Assembly (NCBI RefSeq): GCF_004353505.1
Contig: NZ_SMNQ01000008.1
Coordinates: forward strand, 62,001-126,000
Reading direction: 5' to 3'
Source of the DNA: Streptomyces sp. WAC05374
GTDB lineage: Bacteria > Actinomycetota > Actinomycetes > Streptomycetales > Streptomycetaceae
Length of the DNA stretch: 64,000 nucleotides
Under the pieces are notes generated by a model. That model saw only the letters and a list, made by a program, of their open reading frames with translations. It searched no databases and was not told the DNA's origin. The translations under genes were made by a program, and so were the position numbers. Position 1 is the stretch's first letter; each line of letters begins with the position of its first letter. This document shows positions 17,501 through 24,197 of the stretch, piece by piece.

Positions 17501-20066
17501 CGGCGAGGGCGGCATGCGCGGCCTGTTCAACTACAGCACCGACCTGTTCACCCGGGCCACCGCCGAGCGGATGGTCGCGCAGTTCCAGCAGGTGCTGCGC
17601 ACGGTGGCGGCCGACCCCGGTGTCCGGCTCAGCGGCCTGGAGCTGCTGACCGGCGAGGAGCGGGAGCGGGTGCTGCACACCTGGAACGACATCGCGCGGG
17701 AGCTGCCGCCGGCGACGCTGCCCGACCTGTTCGCCGAGCGGGCCGCCCGCACCCCGGACGCGCCCGCCGTCGGGACGGGCGCCCACGCCCTGACGTACGC
17801 CGACCTCGACGCCCGCTCCCACCGGCTGGCCCGCCATCTGATCGCGACGGGCGCCGGCCCCGAGCAGGTCGTCGCCGTCGCGGTGCCACGCCCCGCCGAC
17901 CGTGCGGTCGCCGTGCTGGCGGTGCTCAAGGCGGGCGCGGCTCATGTGCCGCTGGCGGCGGACGAGCCGGCCGGCCGGGTCAAGGCCCTGTTCGCCGACA
18001 CCCGCCCGGTGTGCGTCCTGACCACGGCGGGCCTCGCGGGCCGGCTCCGCAGCACCGGCGTGACCACCGTGGTCCTCGACGGACCGGAGGTGCGCGCGGG
18101 CTCGTCCGAGCCGGTCACCGACGCCGACCGTACGAGTCCGCTGCGGCCCGAGCACGCCGCCTACCTGATCCGCACCGAGGACACGGCGGGCCGCCCGCGC
18201 GGCACCGTCGTCGAGCACCGGGCGGCCGCCGCCCACCTCACCTGGGCGCTGGAGACCGGCCGGGCCGCGGCCACGACCGGCCTGTTCGGCCCGCTGCTCG
18301 CCGGCACCGGCGTACCGGCCGACGAGCCGCTGCCGCTGGACTGGGCGACGCCGCAGCCGGTCACGCCCGTCCGGGGCGCCTGGAACACCCGGGTGTACGT
18401 CCTGGACGAGTGGCTCAGCCCCGTACCGCCCGGTGTGACGGGTGAGTTGTACGTCGGCGGGCCCGTGCTCGCCCGCGGCTGCGCGGGCCGGCCCGGCGCC
18501 ACCGCCGAGCGGTTCGTGGCCGACCCGTTCGGCCCGGCGGGCTCACGGCTCCACCGGACCGGGGTGCGCGTCAAGTGGGACCAGGAGGGCAACCTGCTGG
18601 ACCCCGGCGCGTCCGCCGCTCCGGCGCCCCTGGACGACACGGCCGCCGGGACGGGCGGCGAGCCCCTCAGCCCGGCGGAGGAGGTGCTGTGCGGGATCGT
18701 GGCGGACGTGCTGGGTGTGGAGGCGTTCGGTGCCGAGGAGAACTTCTTCGAGGCGCCGGGGGCGAGCATGGACAGCATGAAGTCGCTGCGGCTGGTGAGT
18801 CTGGCGCGCAAGGCGGGGCTGGAGGTGAGCATCGCGGACGTCTTCGTCCACCAGACGGTCCGTGCCCTCGCGGCCACCCTCACGGCGGAGCGGCTGAGCC
18901 CGGCGGAGGAGGTGCTGTGCGGGATCGTGGCGGACGTGCTGGGTGTGGAGGCGTTCGGTGCCGAGGAGAACTTCTTCGAGGCGCCGGGGGCGAGCATGGA
19001 CAGCATGAAGTCGCTGCGGCTGGTGAGTCTGGCGCGCAAGGCGGGGCTGGAGGTGAGCATCGCGGACGTCTTCGTCCACCAGACGGTCCGCGCCCTCGCG
19101 GCCACCCTCACCGCCAAGCCCCCGGCCCCCGCCCCCGATCCGGCGCCGGTACCGGCGCCCACTGCCCGCCAGAGCACCCGCATCATGGCGGACGCCATCG
19201 ACGCGACCGACAGCCTCGAGCACGCCGACCCGTTCGCCCCGGTGCTGTGCATCAGGCCGACCGGCAGCCGCCCGCCCGTCTTCTGCCTGCACAGCGGCGT
19301 CGGATTCGCCCTGTCGTACCTGCCGCTCACCCGCCACCTCGGCGAGGAGTACCCGCTGTACGGCCTCCAGGCGCCCTGCGTCGTCGCCGGCGCGCCGCTG
19401 CCCGGCAGCATCGAGGAGATCGCGGCCGACTACATCCGGACGATCAAGGAGGTGCGGCCCGAGGGCCCGTACCACCTGCTCGGCTGGTCCCTCGGCGGCC
19501 TGCTCGCCTACGAGATCGCCGTCCAGCTCCGGCTGGCCGGGGACGAGGTCGGCCTGGTCGCCAACCTGGACTCCTACCCGCGCACCGGCGTCAGCGACGA
19601 GCGGGACGAACAGAGCCTGCTCGCCTGGCTGCTGGAGGGCATCGGGCACCACCGGTCCGAGTTCGGCGAGCGCGACCTCGTCCCCGGGGACGTCCTCGAC
19701 GCGCTGCATCGCGACGACAGCCCGATGGCACGCATGGGGGAGCAGCGCATGACCCGCATGGTGGACCTGATGATCCACCACCAGTCGCTCAACACCCGCT
19801 ACCGGCCCCGCGACTTCGACGGCACGATGCGGCTCTTCCTCGCCGAGCGGTCGGAGTGGGGCGAGGCCGGCACCGGCCAGGTGGAGAAGGGCCCCGACAA
19901 GGACCGGCTCTGGAAGCCGTACTTCACCGGCGACCTGCGCGTCCACCGCCTCGACTGCACCCACGACGACATCCTCAACCCCGGCCCGCTCGCCGAGCTC
20001 GGCCCCGTCGTCGCCGCCGAGCTGGACCGGTTCCACCAGGAGCGGGACGGACGTGAGCGGTCATGA
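8526..20066 (+). CDS. Three-module NRPS: Cs-A-T-E-C-A-T-C-pseudoA-T-T-TE
   Basis: This is a 3846-residue assembly line. Module 1 has a starter condensation domain (HHLVSDG at 143-149), A1 (about 460-950; core 3 TSGSTGKPKG), T1 (Ser1002) and an epimerase (about 1050-1500; HHLAVDGVSWRIL near 1191). Module 2 has C2 (HHILVDG near 1682), A2 (about 2015-2510) and T2 (Ser2548). Module 3 has C3 (HHIAFDG near 2731), a degenerate A remnant (about 3067-3375), two T domains and a type I thioesterase (GWSLGG, Ser3655). My ten-residue pocket readings are DVWEINVDDK for A1 (acidic; shares six positions with the ornithine code of gramicidin S) and DAWGAAGVSK for A2 (Phe-like frame with smaller residues, suiting Trp). 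The A remnant lacks cores A4, A5 and A8-A10, including the catalytic Lys, and A7 Asp is Val. No MbtH-like gene is in the window. Confidence 0.95.
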   Translation: MTTQRHTAGLPLTAGQKDIWFDEKLSGGGATYNTAIYWDIRGPLDQRVFRAALERLVAESECLRARFTDVDGEPRQFVEELTELPLTVTDVSGADDPAGAARAAIRADLRVPLVPTAEPYVPLFRLSVFTLAEDRTFFCLLNHHLVSDGFSYVIYWQRLSAIYEAMLAGTSLDEGRFPPLSTLIDAEAAYGDSPRAERDRAYWEERFADRPEPVSLATRDAEPAQGFRREETVLPEGTAERLRAVAWDARVTWQTVLVAALGAYTRRMAGTDDVILSLPVTARVGGTMQGIPGMVVNYVPLRLPVTPGMTRGDLLAATYTAFSQALKHQRHRVSRIRRAMGLASDDRRPFGPFINMMPQIEKLAIGPCDATLYSPSTGLVDDLEFTVADKGADGIGVDLSGNESRYEQDEVRAHLRRFTDFLDRFVTAAADAPLDTLDLLAPGESDLLDAALTGPVRAEPYRGVVERVRDHATTRPGAPAVTDDGGTLTYAELAGRASALSRRLADGTGPVALLTEPGRDFVTAELGVLGSGRAFLPLDPRAPLARLTGLLTDSGATCVLADSTHHALARRAAGDLPVLLLDGAQDPADDLAPVAGGPLDLAYVIYTSGSTGKPKGAMVQRGGMINHLLAKVEELGLDHTDALVHNAPVTFDVTVWQTLTTLLVGGRVRAVSRDDAADPDALFGVIAAERLTVLEVVPSLLRATLDAWDTTGQAPQLPALRWMISNGEALPAGLCARWFARHPHIALANVYGPTECSDDVTHAYARTAADIRADDASMPIGRPLRNTRLYVLGDDLRPVPQGVPGELFIAGTGVGRGYLGDPGRTATTFVPDPFAADGTRMYRTGDQVVLLADGQLLFTGRRDHQVKIRGQRIELGEVEAALRALPSVGDAVAAAVTDPAGHQRLVGYVVTDADTAAVRERLAEVLPDQMVPSLLLALPELPLTPHGKVDRKALPAPDFTTVHTGGAPRTDAERILCEVLAEVLGLPRIGVDDSFFALGGDSISAIQVVSRARKAGLAVTSRDVFQHRTPAAIAAVAHLTGQRAEAVIEDGVGEIPLTPVIDQFREEASHLPAATRQYAQYVTVSVPDGADTARLEAVIGALLDRHDALRMRLTAPVPGLWNLEALPPGAVAASDVLTTVPVPAGTDPDTVLAEQIEAARAALSPEDARLVRAVLLDPGPAAPRRLLLVIHHLAVDGVSWRILLGDLETAWHAVTAGRDIRLDPVPTSYRRWARTLTDHARTAARVAELPLWNAQYEGGAAELGDRPLDPARDVHGTAGRLRIELPADRTEAVLTRVPATFHAEVNEVLLTGLALALTDHERRRTGRTATRALVELEGHGREHLGDDTDLSRTVGWFTSVFPVGLDVGELDRASVRDGGDACGTALKRVKETLRALPDHGFGHGLLRHLNPQTAGALARRATPRVGFNYLGRFSTDTGGDWAMRAGASGLTAAPDTPLRHALEVVSMTEDRPEGPVLVAEWTWADGLLAEDDVRRIADDFFRALGALADHAGRPGAGGRTPSEFPLVTVTQAEIEAYENDTDGLQDILPLSPLQRGLLFQAQFDRHGMDAYTLQVVMDVDGPLDRSALRAAVAALLDRNPGLRAAFRERDNGDPVQLVPATVELPWTETDLTGVPAADVDAEVKRRTDEEWLHRFDVTRAPLTRFSVYRLGEDRHRVVWTAHHILVDGWSLSAVLAEELVTLWSNGADPSALPPVAPVRAYLEWSAAQDKEAAREAWQKELAGIDEPTRLGPADRGRVSVLPETLATELPKALTDAVTAWAHAHGLTMNTVAQGCWAVALGRLTGRQDVTFGAVASGRPEELPDVEQMVGAFMHTLPVRVKLDPSLTLEAMLADLQDRQLRLERHQHLGLADVQQGAGIGELFDTVVSFHNYPSGVLDRIGERIPGLGMRAWEARVIAEYPLALGVFPGARAGEPMRLEAQYRPDIFGPDEVDAILRRFTRVLQALADAPRTTLGTLDALGADERRLLLDDWSGAAATAAPATTRATDVFETRAAAAPHKEAVVLGADQVAYEELNARANRLARLLADRGVGPEQVVAVMLPRTPEMVVAALAVLKAGAAYLPVDSAYPVDRIAYMLDDARPVALLTDTATAGRTGALGVDTLVLDEPGTAQRLAALPGTDLADTDRVSPPRPEHPAYIIYTSGSTGRPKGVVVAHTGLLAMVASLVERFGLDTGTRVLQFASFSFDASVWEFMLALLTGGTLVIADEECRTPGAPLVDLINRARVNLAGLPPVVVGGLPEGSTLPADLRLAVAGEAVPAEIVERWAGHVRLYNGYGPTEAVVSSTVSGPLSGTGRPPIGRPTTAHRVYVLDRHLRPAPVGVVGELYVGGGLARGYLARPELTAQRFVADPFGPAGQRMYRTGDLVRWLPHGELDYVGRADDQVQLRGFRIELGEITSALLAQTGIDQATVVVREDEAGDRRLVAYVVAADPAALSDASLSGTLRERLAQVLPDYMVPSAVVALEAMPLTPQGKLDRKALPAPDLAGAARGRVPRTPVEEILCGLFGDILSVPHVSIDDDFFEIGGHSLLATRLISRARTALGVELPIRALFEARTVSALAAVVEAAAHARPPLRPAPKDAVRPLSFTQQRQWFLNRRQEHADGTYNTPMAFRLTGRLDAAALQAALTDVAERHEVLRTVIPDTDGVPSLRVLDARTGGPVLKARTVTEEGLAAALAAEADQGFDLTAEPPLRVRLLSTGPDECVLLLVFHHIAFDGWSIVPLLTDVSTAYRARCAGRAPQWAPLPVQYADFAVWQRELLGSEDDPDSVVSGQLAFWRDALAGLPEELALPTDFPRPEVAGSSGDVVMFDLEPELHGALTDIARQTGTTEFIVFQAALSALLTRLGAGTDIPLGVSVAGRTDEALNDLVGMFINSLVLRGDTSGDPTFRELLDRLRETDLAAYSHQDVPFDQVVDALKPARSLSRHPLFQVVLSVQSHGDQPLTLPGLTVKPEYVGSDRAKLDLVMELLPWPGEGGMRGLFNYSTDLFTRATAERMVAQFQQVLRTVAADPGVRLSGLELLTGEERERVLHTWNDIARELPPATLPDLFAERAARTPDAPAVGTGAHALTYADLDARSHRLARHLIATGAGPEQVVAVAVPRPADRAVAVLAVLKAGAAHVPLAADEPAGRVKALFADTRPVCVLTTAGLAGRLRSTGVTTVVLDGPEVRAGSSEPVTDADRTSPLRPEHAAYLIRTEDTAGRPRGTVVEHRAAAAHLTWALETGRAAATTGLFGPLLAGTGVPADEPLPLDWATPQPVTPVRGAWNTRVYVLDEWLSPVPPGVTGELYVGGPVLARGCAGRPGATAERFVADPFGPAGSRLHRTGVRVKWDQEGNLLDPGASAAPAPLDDTAAGTGGEPLSPAEEVLCGIVADVLGVEAFGAEENFFEAPGASMDSMKSLRLVSLARKAGLEVSIADVFVHQTVRALAATLTAERLSPAEEVLCGIVADVLGVEAFGAEENFFEAPGASMDSMKSLRLVSLARKAGLEVSIADVFVHQTVRALAATLTAKPPAPAPDPAPVPAPTARQSTRIMADAIDATDSLEHADPFAPVLCIRPTGSRPPVFCLHSGVGFALSYLPLTRHLGEEYPLYGLQAPCVVAGAPLPGSIEEIAADYIRTIKEVRPEGPYHLLGWSLGGLLAYEIAVQLRLAGDEVGLVANLDSYPRTGVSDERDEQSLLAWLLEGIGHHRSEFGERDLVPGDVLDALHRDDSPMARMGEQRMTRMVDLMIHHQSLNTRYRPRDFDGTMRLFLAERSEWGEAGTGQVEKGPDKDRLWKPYFTGDLRVHRLDCTHDDILNPGPLAELGPVVAAELDRFHQERDGRERS
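18669..19124 (+). repeat. Tandem 228-bp repeat encoding two near-identical carrier domains
   Basis: Units 18669-18896 and 18897-19124 each span exactly 76 codons. They agree at 214 of 215 bases from the unit start (only difference T18863 versus C19091), then diverge in the last few codons. Each encodes a carrier domain whose modified serine lies in MDSMKSLRLV, three residues longer than the usual GGDSI loop. Codons here end in G much more often (GTG, GCG, CTG, GGG) than in modules 1 and 2. Confidence 0.95.
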
Positions 20067-20890
20067 CGACAGCGACGTACGAAGGAACCGGCCGCCCCGG
20101 CGCCCTGGGCGCCCTGCTCACCGAGGTCCTGGCCGTCACCGGCCGCCGGCTGCACCACCTGGGCCGGGCACCGGGACGCGTGGTCGGCGTGGCGCTCAGC
20201 CCGCTGGTGTCGATGGTGATGCTCGGCTACCTCTTCCGGGACGCCATCAGGCTCCCGGCGGGCGGGGAGTACGGCGAGTACGTCTTCGCCGGCGGTGCCG
20301 TCCAGGTCGCCCTCGCCTGCGTCGGGCCGACCGCGATCTCGGTCGCCATGGACTTCAAGGGCGGACTGGTCGACCGGTTCCGGTCCCTGCCCATCAGCCG
20401 GTCCGCGGTGCTCTTCGGGCACACCCTCGCGGACCTGCTGGTGGGGCTCCTCGGACTGGCCGTCGTCACCGGCGCCGGGCTGCTGCTCGGCTGGCGGACG
20501 CGCACCGGGGTCCTGCCGACGCTCGCCGCGTTCGGGCTCATCGCGCTCTTCGTGTACGTGATGCTGTGGCTCGGCGTCCTGCTGGCGATGACCCTGCGCA
20601 ACGTGGAGACCATCAGCGTCGTCACCCCGTTCATCGTCGTGGTCCTGCCGTTCCTGTCCAACGCCTTCCTCGCCCCGCAGTCCATGCCCGCGGCGATCCG
20701 CCCCGTCGCGGAGTGGAACCCGGTCAGCGCCGTGATCGCGGCCTGCCGCGACCTGTGGGGCAACCCGGCGACCTCGGGGGGCAGCTTCCCCGCCGAGCAC
20801 CCGGTGGCCGTGGCCGCCGTGACGCTCGGCGTGCTGTTCGCCGTCTGCTCCGCCGTGAGCCTTCGCCGCTACCGCACCGCGGGCTCCTGA
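20063..20890 (+). CDS. ABC-2 type transporter permease (DrrB-like)
   Basis: This 275-residue protein has about six membrane helices and the DrrB-type segment GGLVDRFRSLPISRSAVLFG after the second. Its ATG overlaps the NRPS stop (ATGA), so it is translationally coupled to peptide assembly, and it probably forms the membrane channel of a product exporter. DrrB-like permeases need a DrrA-type ATPase. No ATP-binding protein gene (Walker A/B plus LSGGQ) exists in this window, so the partner must be encoded elsewhere or be shared. It could also handle self-resistance. Confidence 0.9.
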   Translation: MTTATYEGTGRPGALGALLTEVLAVTGRRLHHLGRAPGRVVGVALSPLVSMVMLGYLFRDAIRLPAGGEYGEYVFAGGAVQVALACVGPTAISVAMDFKGGLVDRFRSLPISRSAVLFGHTLADLLVGLLGLAVVTGAGLLLGWRTRTGVLPTLAAFGLIALFVYVMLWLGVLLAMTLRNVETISVVTPFIVVVLPFLSNAFLAPQSMPAAIRPVAEWNPVSAVIAACRDLWGNPATSGGSFPAEHPVAVAAVTLGVLFAVCSAVSLRRYRTAGS

Positions 20891-20916
20891 ACCCGCCGCC
20901 TGGAGGAAAACCGACC

Positions 20917-22200
20917 ATGACCACGCAGCAGCCCGCGCCCGCGGACGCGACCGGCACCACGCCGCCACTCCCGCTCGGCGCGTACGACCTCACCGACCCG
21001 CAGACGTTCCTCGACGTCGACCCGCACGCCCTGTGGCGCCGCTTCCGGTCCGAGAGCCCGGTCCACTGGCACGCCACCGACACCCCGGTGCCCGGCTTCT
21101 GGGCGGTCTCCACCTACGCCGACGTCGTCACCATCTACCGGGACAACAAGCGGTTCACCTCCGAGCAGGGCAACGTCCTCGCCACCCTGCTCCAGGGCGG
21201 CGACTCCGCCTCCCGCAAGATGCTCGCCGTCACCGACGGCCCGCGGCACCGCGAGATCCGCAACCTGATGCTCAAGTCCTTCTCGCCCCGCGTCCTGGAA
21301 CCCGTCGTCGCCGGCGTCCACCGCCGCACCCGGGAACTCGTCGCCGAGGCCCTGGAACGCGGCGAACTCGACTTCGTCACCGACGTCGCCGACCACATCC
21401 CGATCAACACCATCGGCGACCTGATGGACGTCCCCGCGGCCGACCGCGAACGGCTCGTCGAGTGGAACACCCAGACCCTGTCCCGGCACAGCTCCGAGGA
21501 CAGCATGCTCGACGAGGTGATGGCCCGTAACGAGATCCTGCTCTACTTCTCCGAACTGGCCGCCGAACGCCGCCGCAACCCCGGGGACGACGTCATCAGC
21601 GCCCTCGCCACCGCCACCGTCGACGGCGAGCCGCTGTCGGAGGAGGAGATCGTCTTCAACTGCTACAGCCTCATCCTCGGCGGTGACGAGTCCAGCCGCA
21701 TGTCCTCCATCGGCGGCCTCATCGCGTTCTCCGAGAACCCCGAGGAGTGGCGCAGGCTGAAGGACGGCGAGGTCTCCGTCGACAGCGCCACCGAGGAGGT
21801 GCTGCGCTGGACCACCCCCGCCATGCACTTCGGGCGCCGCGCCCTCGTCGACGTACCCGTACGCGACCAGGTCGTCCGCGCCGGGGACGTGGTCACCCTG
21901 TGGAACAGCTCGGCCAACTTCGACGAGGACGTCTTCGCCGACCCGTACCGCTTCGACATCGGCCGCACGCCCAACAAGCACGTGGCGTTCGGGCACGGAC
22001 CGCACTTCTGCCTCGGTGCCTTCCTCGGCCGCGTGCACGTGAACGCCATGGTCGACGCGCTGCGCACCATGGTGTCCGGCATCCGGCTCCAGGGCCCGCC
22101 GCAGCGCCTCTACTCCAACTTCGTCCACGGCTACAGCGGACTGCCGGTCGGCCTCACCGCCGAACCGGCCGCGGACGCCGCGGCGGGGAAGGCGGGCTGA
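20917..22200 (+). CDS. Cytochrome P450 (NRPS operon)
   Basis: This 427-residue P450 has heme-binding AFGHGPHFCLGAFLGR with Cys near residue 363, ExxR as EEVLR, and an unusual oxygen-activation helix LILGGDESSRMSS in place of the common AGxDTT. GGAGGA lies 9 bases before the ATG. It lies 26 bases after the permease gene and one base before the dioxygenase gene, within the NRPS operon. Bacterial P450s in this position often hydroxylate amino acids bound to carrier domains or oxidise the acyl chain; which applies here is not shown by sequence. A redox partner is not encoded nearby. Confidence 0.93.
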   Translation: MTTQQPAPADATGTTPPLPLGAYDLTDPQTFLDVDPHALWRRFRSESPVHWHATDTPVPGFWAVSTYADVVTIYRDNKRFTSEQGNVLATLLQGGDSASRKMLAVTDGPRHREIRNLMLKSFSPRVLEPVVAGVHRRTRELVAEALERGELDFVTDVADHIPINTIGDLMDVPAADRERLVEWNTQTLSRHSSEDSMLDEVMARNEILLYFSELAAERRRNPGDDVISALATATVDGEPLSEEEIVFNCYSLILGGDESSRMSSIGGLIAFSENPEEWRRLKDGEVSVDSATEEVLRWTTPAMHFGRRALVDVPVRDQVVRAGDVVTLWNSSANFDEDVFADPYRFDIGRTPNKHVAFGHGPHFCLGAFLGRVHVNAMVDALRTMVSGIRLQGPPQRLYSNFVHGYSGLPVGLTAEPAADAAAGKAG

Positions 22201-22201
22201 C

Positions 22202-23167
22202 ATGCGGGACACGGACATACGGGAGGAGAGGCGGACCACGGGCGGCACCACCCTGGCCGTCCTGCACATCGAGGGCGGCGTCGAGTCCTGGGACGCCGGC
22301 CGACTGGGCGAGGTGCGCCACCGGGTGGAGGAACTGCTGGCCGAGTGCGGCGCGGTGATGCTCCGCGGACCGGGCGTGGCGGACGCCGACGAGTTCCACC
22401 GGGCCGTCACCGCCTTCGGCGACCCGCTCATCGACAGCTACCGCGGCGGCAACACCCCGCGCATGGCGGTCTCCGACGGCGTGTTCACCTCCACCGAGTA
22501 CCCGGCGCGCTTCGACATCTCGCTCCACAACGAGCTGTCCTACGCCCACCGCTGGCCCAGCCGGCTGTTCTTCTGCTGCCTGGTCGCGCCGGAGACGGGC
22601 GGGGCCACCCCGGTCTGCGACGGCCACGCCCTCCTGGCCGACCTGGACCCGGCGGTCCGTGCGCGCTTCGCGTCGGGCGTCGTCTACCGCCAGCACCTGC
22701 ACGGCGGGCTCGGCCTCGGCAAGTCGTGGCAGGACACCTTCGAGACCGACGACCGCGGTGTGGTCGAGGAGTTCCTGGCGGCCTCCGAGGCGGAGTACCG
22801 GTGGACCGCCGAGGGCGGGCTGCGCGTCAGCCAGCACCGCCCGGGCGTCCGCGCCAACCCGCTCACCGGCCGGGACGTCTGGTTCAACCAGGCCGACCAG
22901 TGGCACCCGTCGAACCTGCCGGGCGACGAGGGGCGGACGCTGCTGTCCCTGATCGACGACGTCGACGACCTGCCCCACTGGGTGACCTACGGCGACGGCA
23001 CGCCCATCCCGGAGGAGGACCTCGCCGAGGTGCGCGCGGCCGCGCGGCGCAACAGGCTCGTCGAGCCCTGGCGCCCCGGCGACATCATGATCGTCGCCAA
23101 TATGTCGGTGCTGCACGGCCGGGAGGCGTACACGGGACCGCGCAAGGTCGTCGTCTCGATGACGTGA
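22202..23167 (+). CDS. TauD/SyrP-type Fe(II)/2-oxoglutarate dioxygenase
   Basis: This 321-residue double-stranded beta-helix oxygenase has the metal site H109-x-E111 (HNELSYAHRWP) and a distal His about 305 (SVLHGREAY), with Arg314 placed to bind 2-oxoglutarate. Glu instead of Asp in the facial triad, followed by SYxxxWP and later GGATPVCDG, matches the SyrP group that beta-hydroxylates amino acids on NRPS carrier domains, rather than halogenases (which have Ala or Gly there). It starts one base after the P450 stop and is the last gene of the NRPS operon; a terminator follows. Likely substrate is a residue tethered to the NRPS, but free-amino-acid hydroxylation cannot be excluded. Confidence 0.9.
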   Translation: MRDTDIREERRTTGGTTLAVLHIEGGVESWDAGRLGEVRHRVEELLAECGAVMLRGPGVADADEFHRAVTAFGDPLIDSYRGGNTPRMAVSDGVFTSTEYPARFDISLHNELSYAHRWPSRLFFCCLVAPETGGATPVCDGHALLADLDPAVRARFASGVVYRQHLHGGLGLGKSWQDTFETDDRGVVEEFLAASEAEYRWTAEGGLRVSQHRPGVRANPLTGRDVWFNQADQWHPSNLPGDEGRTLLSLIDDVDDLPHWVTYGDGTPIPEEDLAEVRAAARRNRLVEPWRPGDIMIVANMSVLHGREAYTGPRKVVVSMT

Positions 23168-23189
23168 CCCGCGCGAGGCGTACGTACGG

Positions 23190-23214
23190 AGGCCCGGTCA
23201 CCGCGACCGGGCCT
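23190..23214. terminator. Terminator of the NRPS operon
   Basis: AGGCCCGGTC (23190-23199) and GACCGGGCCT (23205-23214) form a perfect 10-bp stem with loop ACCGC. It lies between the convergent dioxygenase and FkbM genes and can serve both directions. Confidence 0.8.
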
Positions 23215-23231
23215 TCGCCGTTCCGCCGCCG

Positions 23232-24020
23232 CTACGACCGCGACGCGAAGACCGAGTGGCGGCCCGACTCCACCAGGCCGTCGTCGCCGAGCGGGGCGAC
23301 GGTGAACCCCCGGTCGCGCAGCTCCGCGCAGAGCACGTCCAGCCGGCCCTCGGTGGCCGTGCCCGGCTCGTCGTGCACCTCCAGGGCGATCCGCCCGATC
23401 AGCGGCCAGTGCGCCTCGTCCACCCCGCGCAGCACCTCCGCCTCGGCCCGCTGCACGTCCACCTTCAGCATGTCGACGCGGTCCAGGCCCTCTTCGGCGA
23501 TCACGTCCGACAGCCGCCGCGTCGGGCACACGTACGGCACCTCCCGGAACTGGTACGCCAGCATCTCGTCCAGCAGCTCCACGTCCTCGCCCAGCTCCGC
23601 CGCGGCCGGCTTGTCGAGCACCTGGCGCTTGATGAACTCCCGGTCCGCCTCGGTCTCCGCGTGCGACGAGCGGGCCGACATCGTCGTGTAGCCGGGGTAG
23701 AAAGTGAAGTCCGCCTCCCCGTCAGTGTCGGACAGCGCGCACCGGAAGAGCTTCGCCGGCACGCCGTACGCGGCCATGTTCCGCTCCAGCTTCTCGAAGA
23801 CCGGAGGCAGCGGCTCGAAGGCGTGGATGCGTGCGTCCGGGCACACCGTGCGCACGAACAGCGAGTAGAGCCCGATGTTCGCCCCCACGTCGAAGACCAC
23901 GGCGTCCGGCGGCAGGGTCACCCCGTCCGGGAGGTAGGCGCGGCGGACGAAGATCTCCTCGTAGAGGAACGCGGTCTCGTGGGCGTTGACGCCGGCGATC
24001 CGGCTCGGATCGATCCCCAT
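23232..24020 (-). CDS. FkbM-family SAM-dependent methyltransferase
   Basis: This 262-residue Rossmann methyltransferase has SAM motif I VVFDVGANIGLYSL near residue 40, acidic residue after strand 2 in IHAFEPLPP, and the FkbM-type DMLKVDVQRAEAEVLRG near residue 200. It should methylate a hydroxyl (or, less often, N or C) of the product, fitting the oxygenases nearby. ATG 24020 is preceded by AGGAGAG. The frame stays open far upstream, but that stretch shows no family similarity. Two perfect GTCAGC heptamers at 11-bp spacing lie about 54-71 bases upstream on its strand, placing it in the presumed SARP regulon although it is transcribed alone. Confidence 0.92.
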   Translation of the reverse strand: MGIDPSRIAGVNAHETAFLYEEIFVRRAYLPDGVTLPPDAVVFDVGANIGLYSLFVRTVCPDARIHAFEPLPPVFEKLERNMAAYGVPAKLFRCALSDTDGEADFTFYPGYTTMSARSSHAETEADREFIKRQVLDKPAAAELGEDVELLDEMLAYQFREVPYVCPTRRLSDVIAEEGLDRVDMLKVDVQRAEAEVLRGVDEAHWPLIGRIALEVHDEPGTATEGRLDVLCAELRDRGFTVAPLGDDGLVESGRHSVFASRS

Positions 24021-24062
24021 GGCGCTCTCCTGACTGGTCGCGGACGTACGGCGGTTCCAGCG

Positions 24063-24091
24063 TGCCGCAGCGTGCTGACGGGGTGCTGACG
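24063..24091 (-). promoter_or_regulatory. SARP box upstream of the FkbM gene
   Basis: On the minus strand, CGTCAGC (24091-24085) and CGTCAGC (24080-24074) are 11 bp apart, followed at the same period by a degenerate TGCGGCA (24069-24063). Orientation is toward the FkbM gene. The same heptamer precedes the ACP and NRPS operons. Confidence 0.65.
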
Positions 24092-24197
24092 CTCCGTCGC
24101 CCCCGCCACCAGGGACTTTCGCCGAATGCTTAAGGAGGTGGTTGCCTCCCTCGCGCCTCCCTAGTGTCGATTTTCCACCAACCTGCCGGAGGCACAG

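Noticed and set aside
24126..24164. A 12-codon open frame followed by trpC, considered as an attenuator leader peptide
   Set aside because: It contains no tryptophan codon and the local GGAGG/CCTCC pairing is short; no alternative terminator stem could be drawn with confidence.
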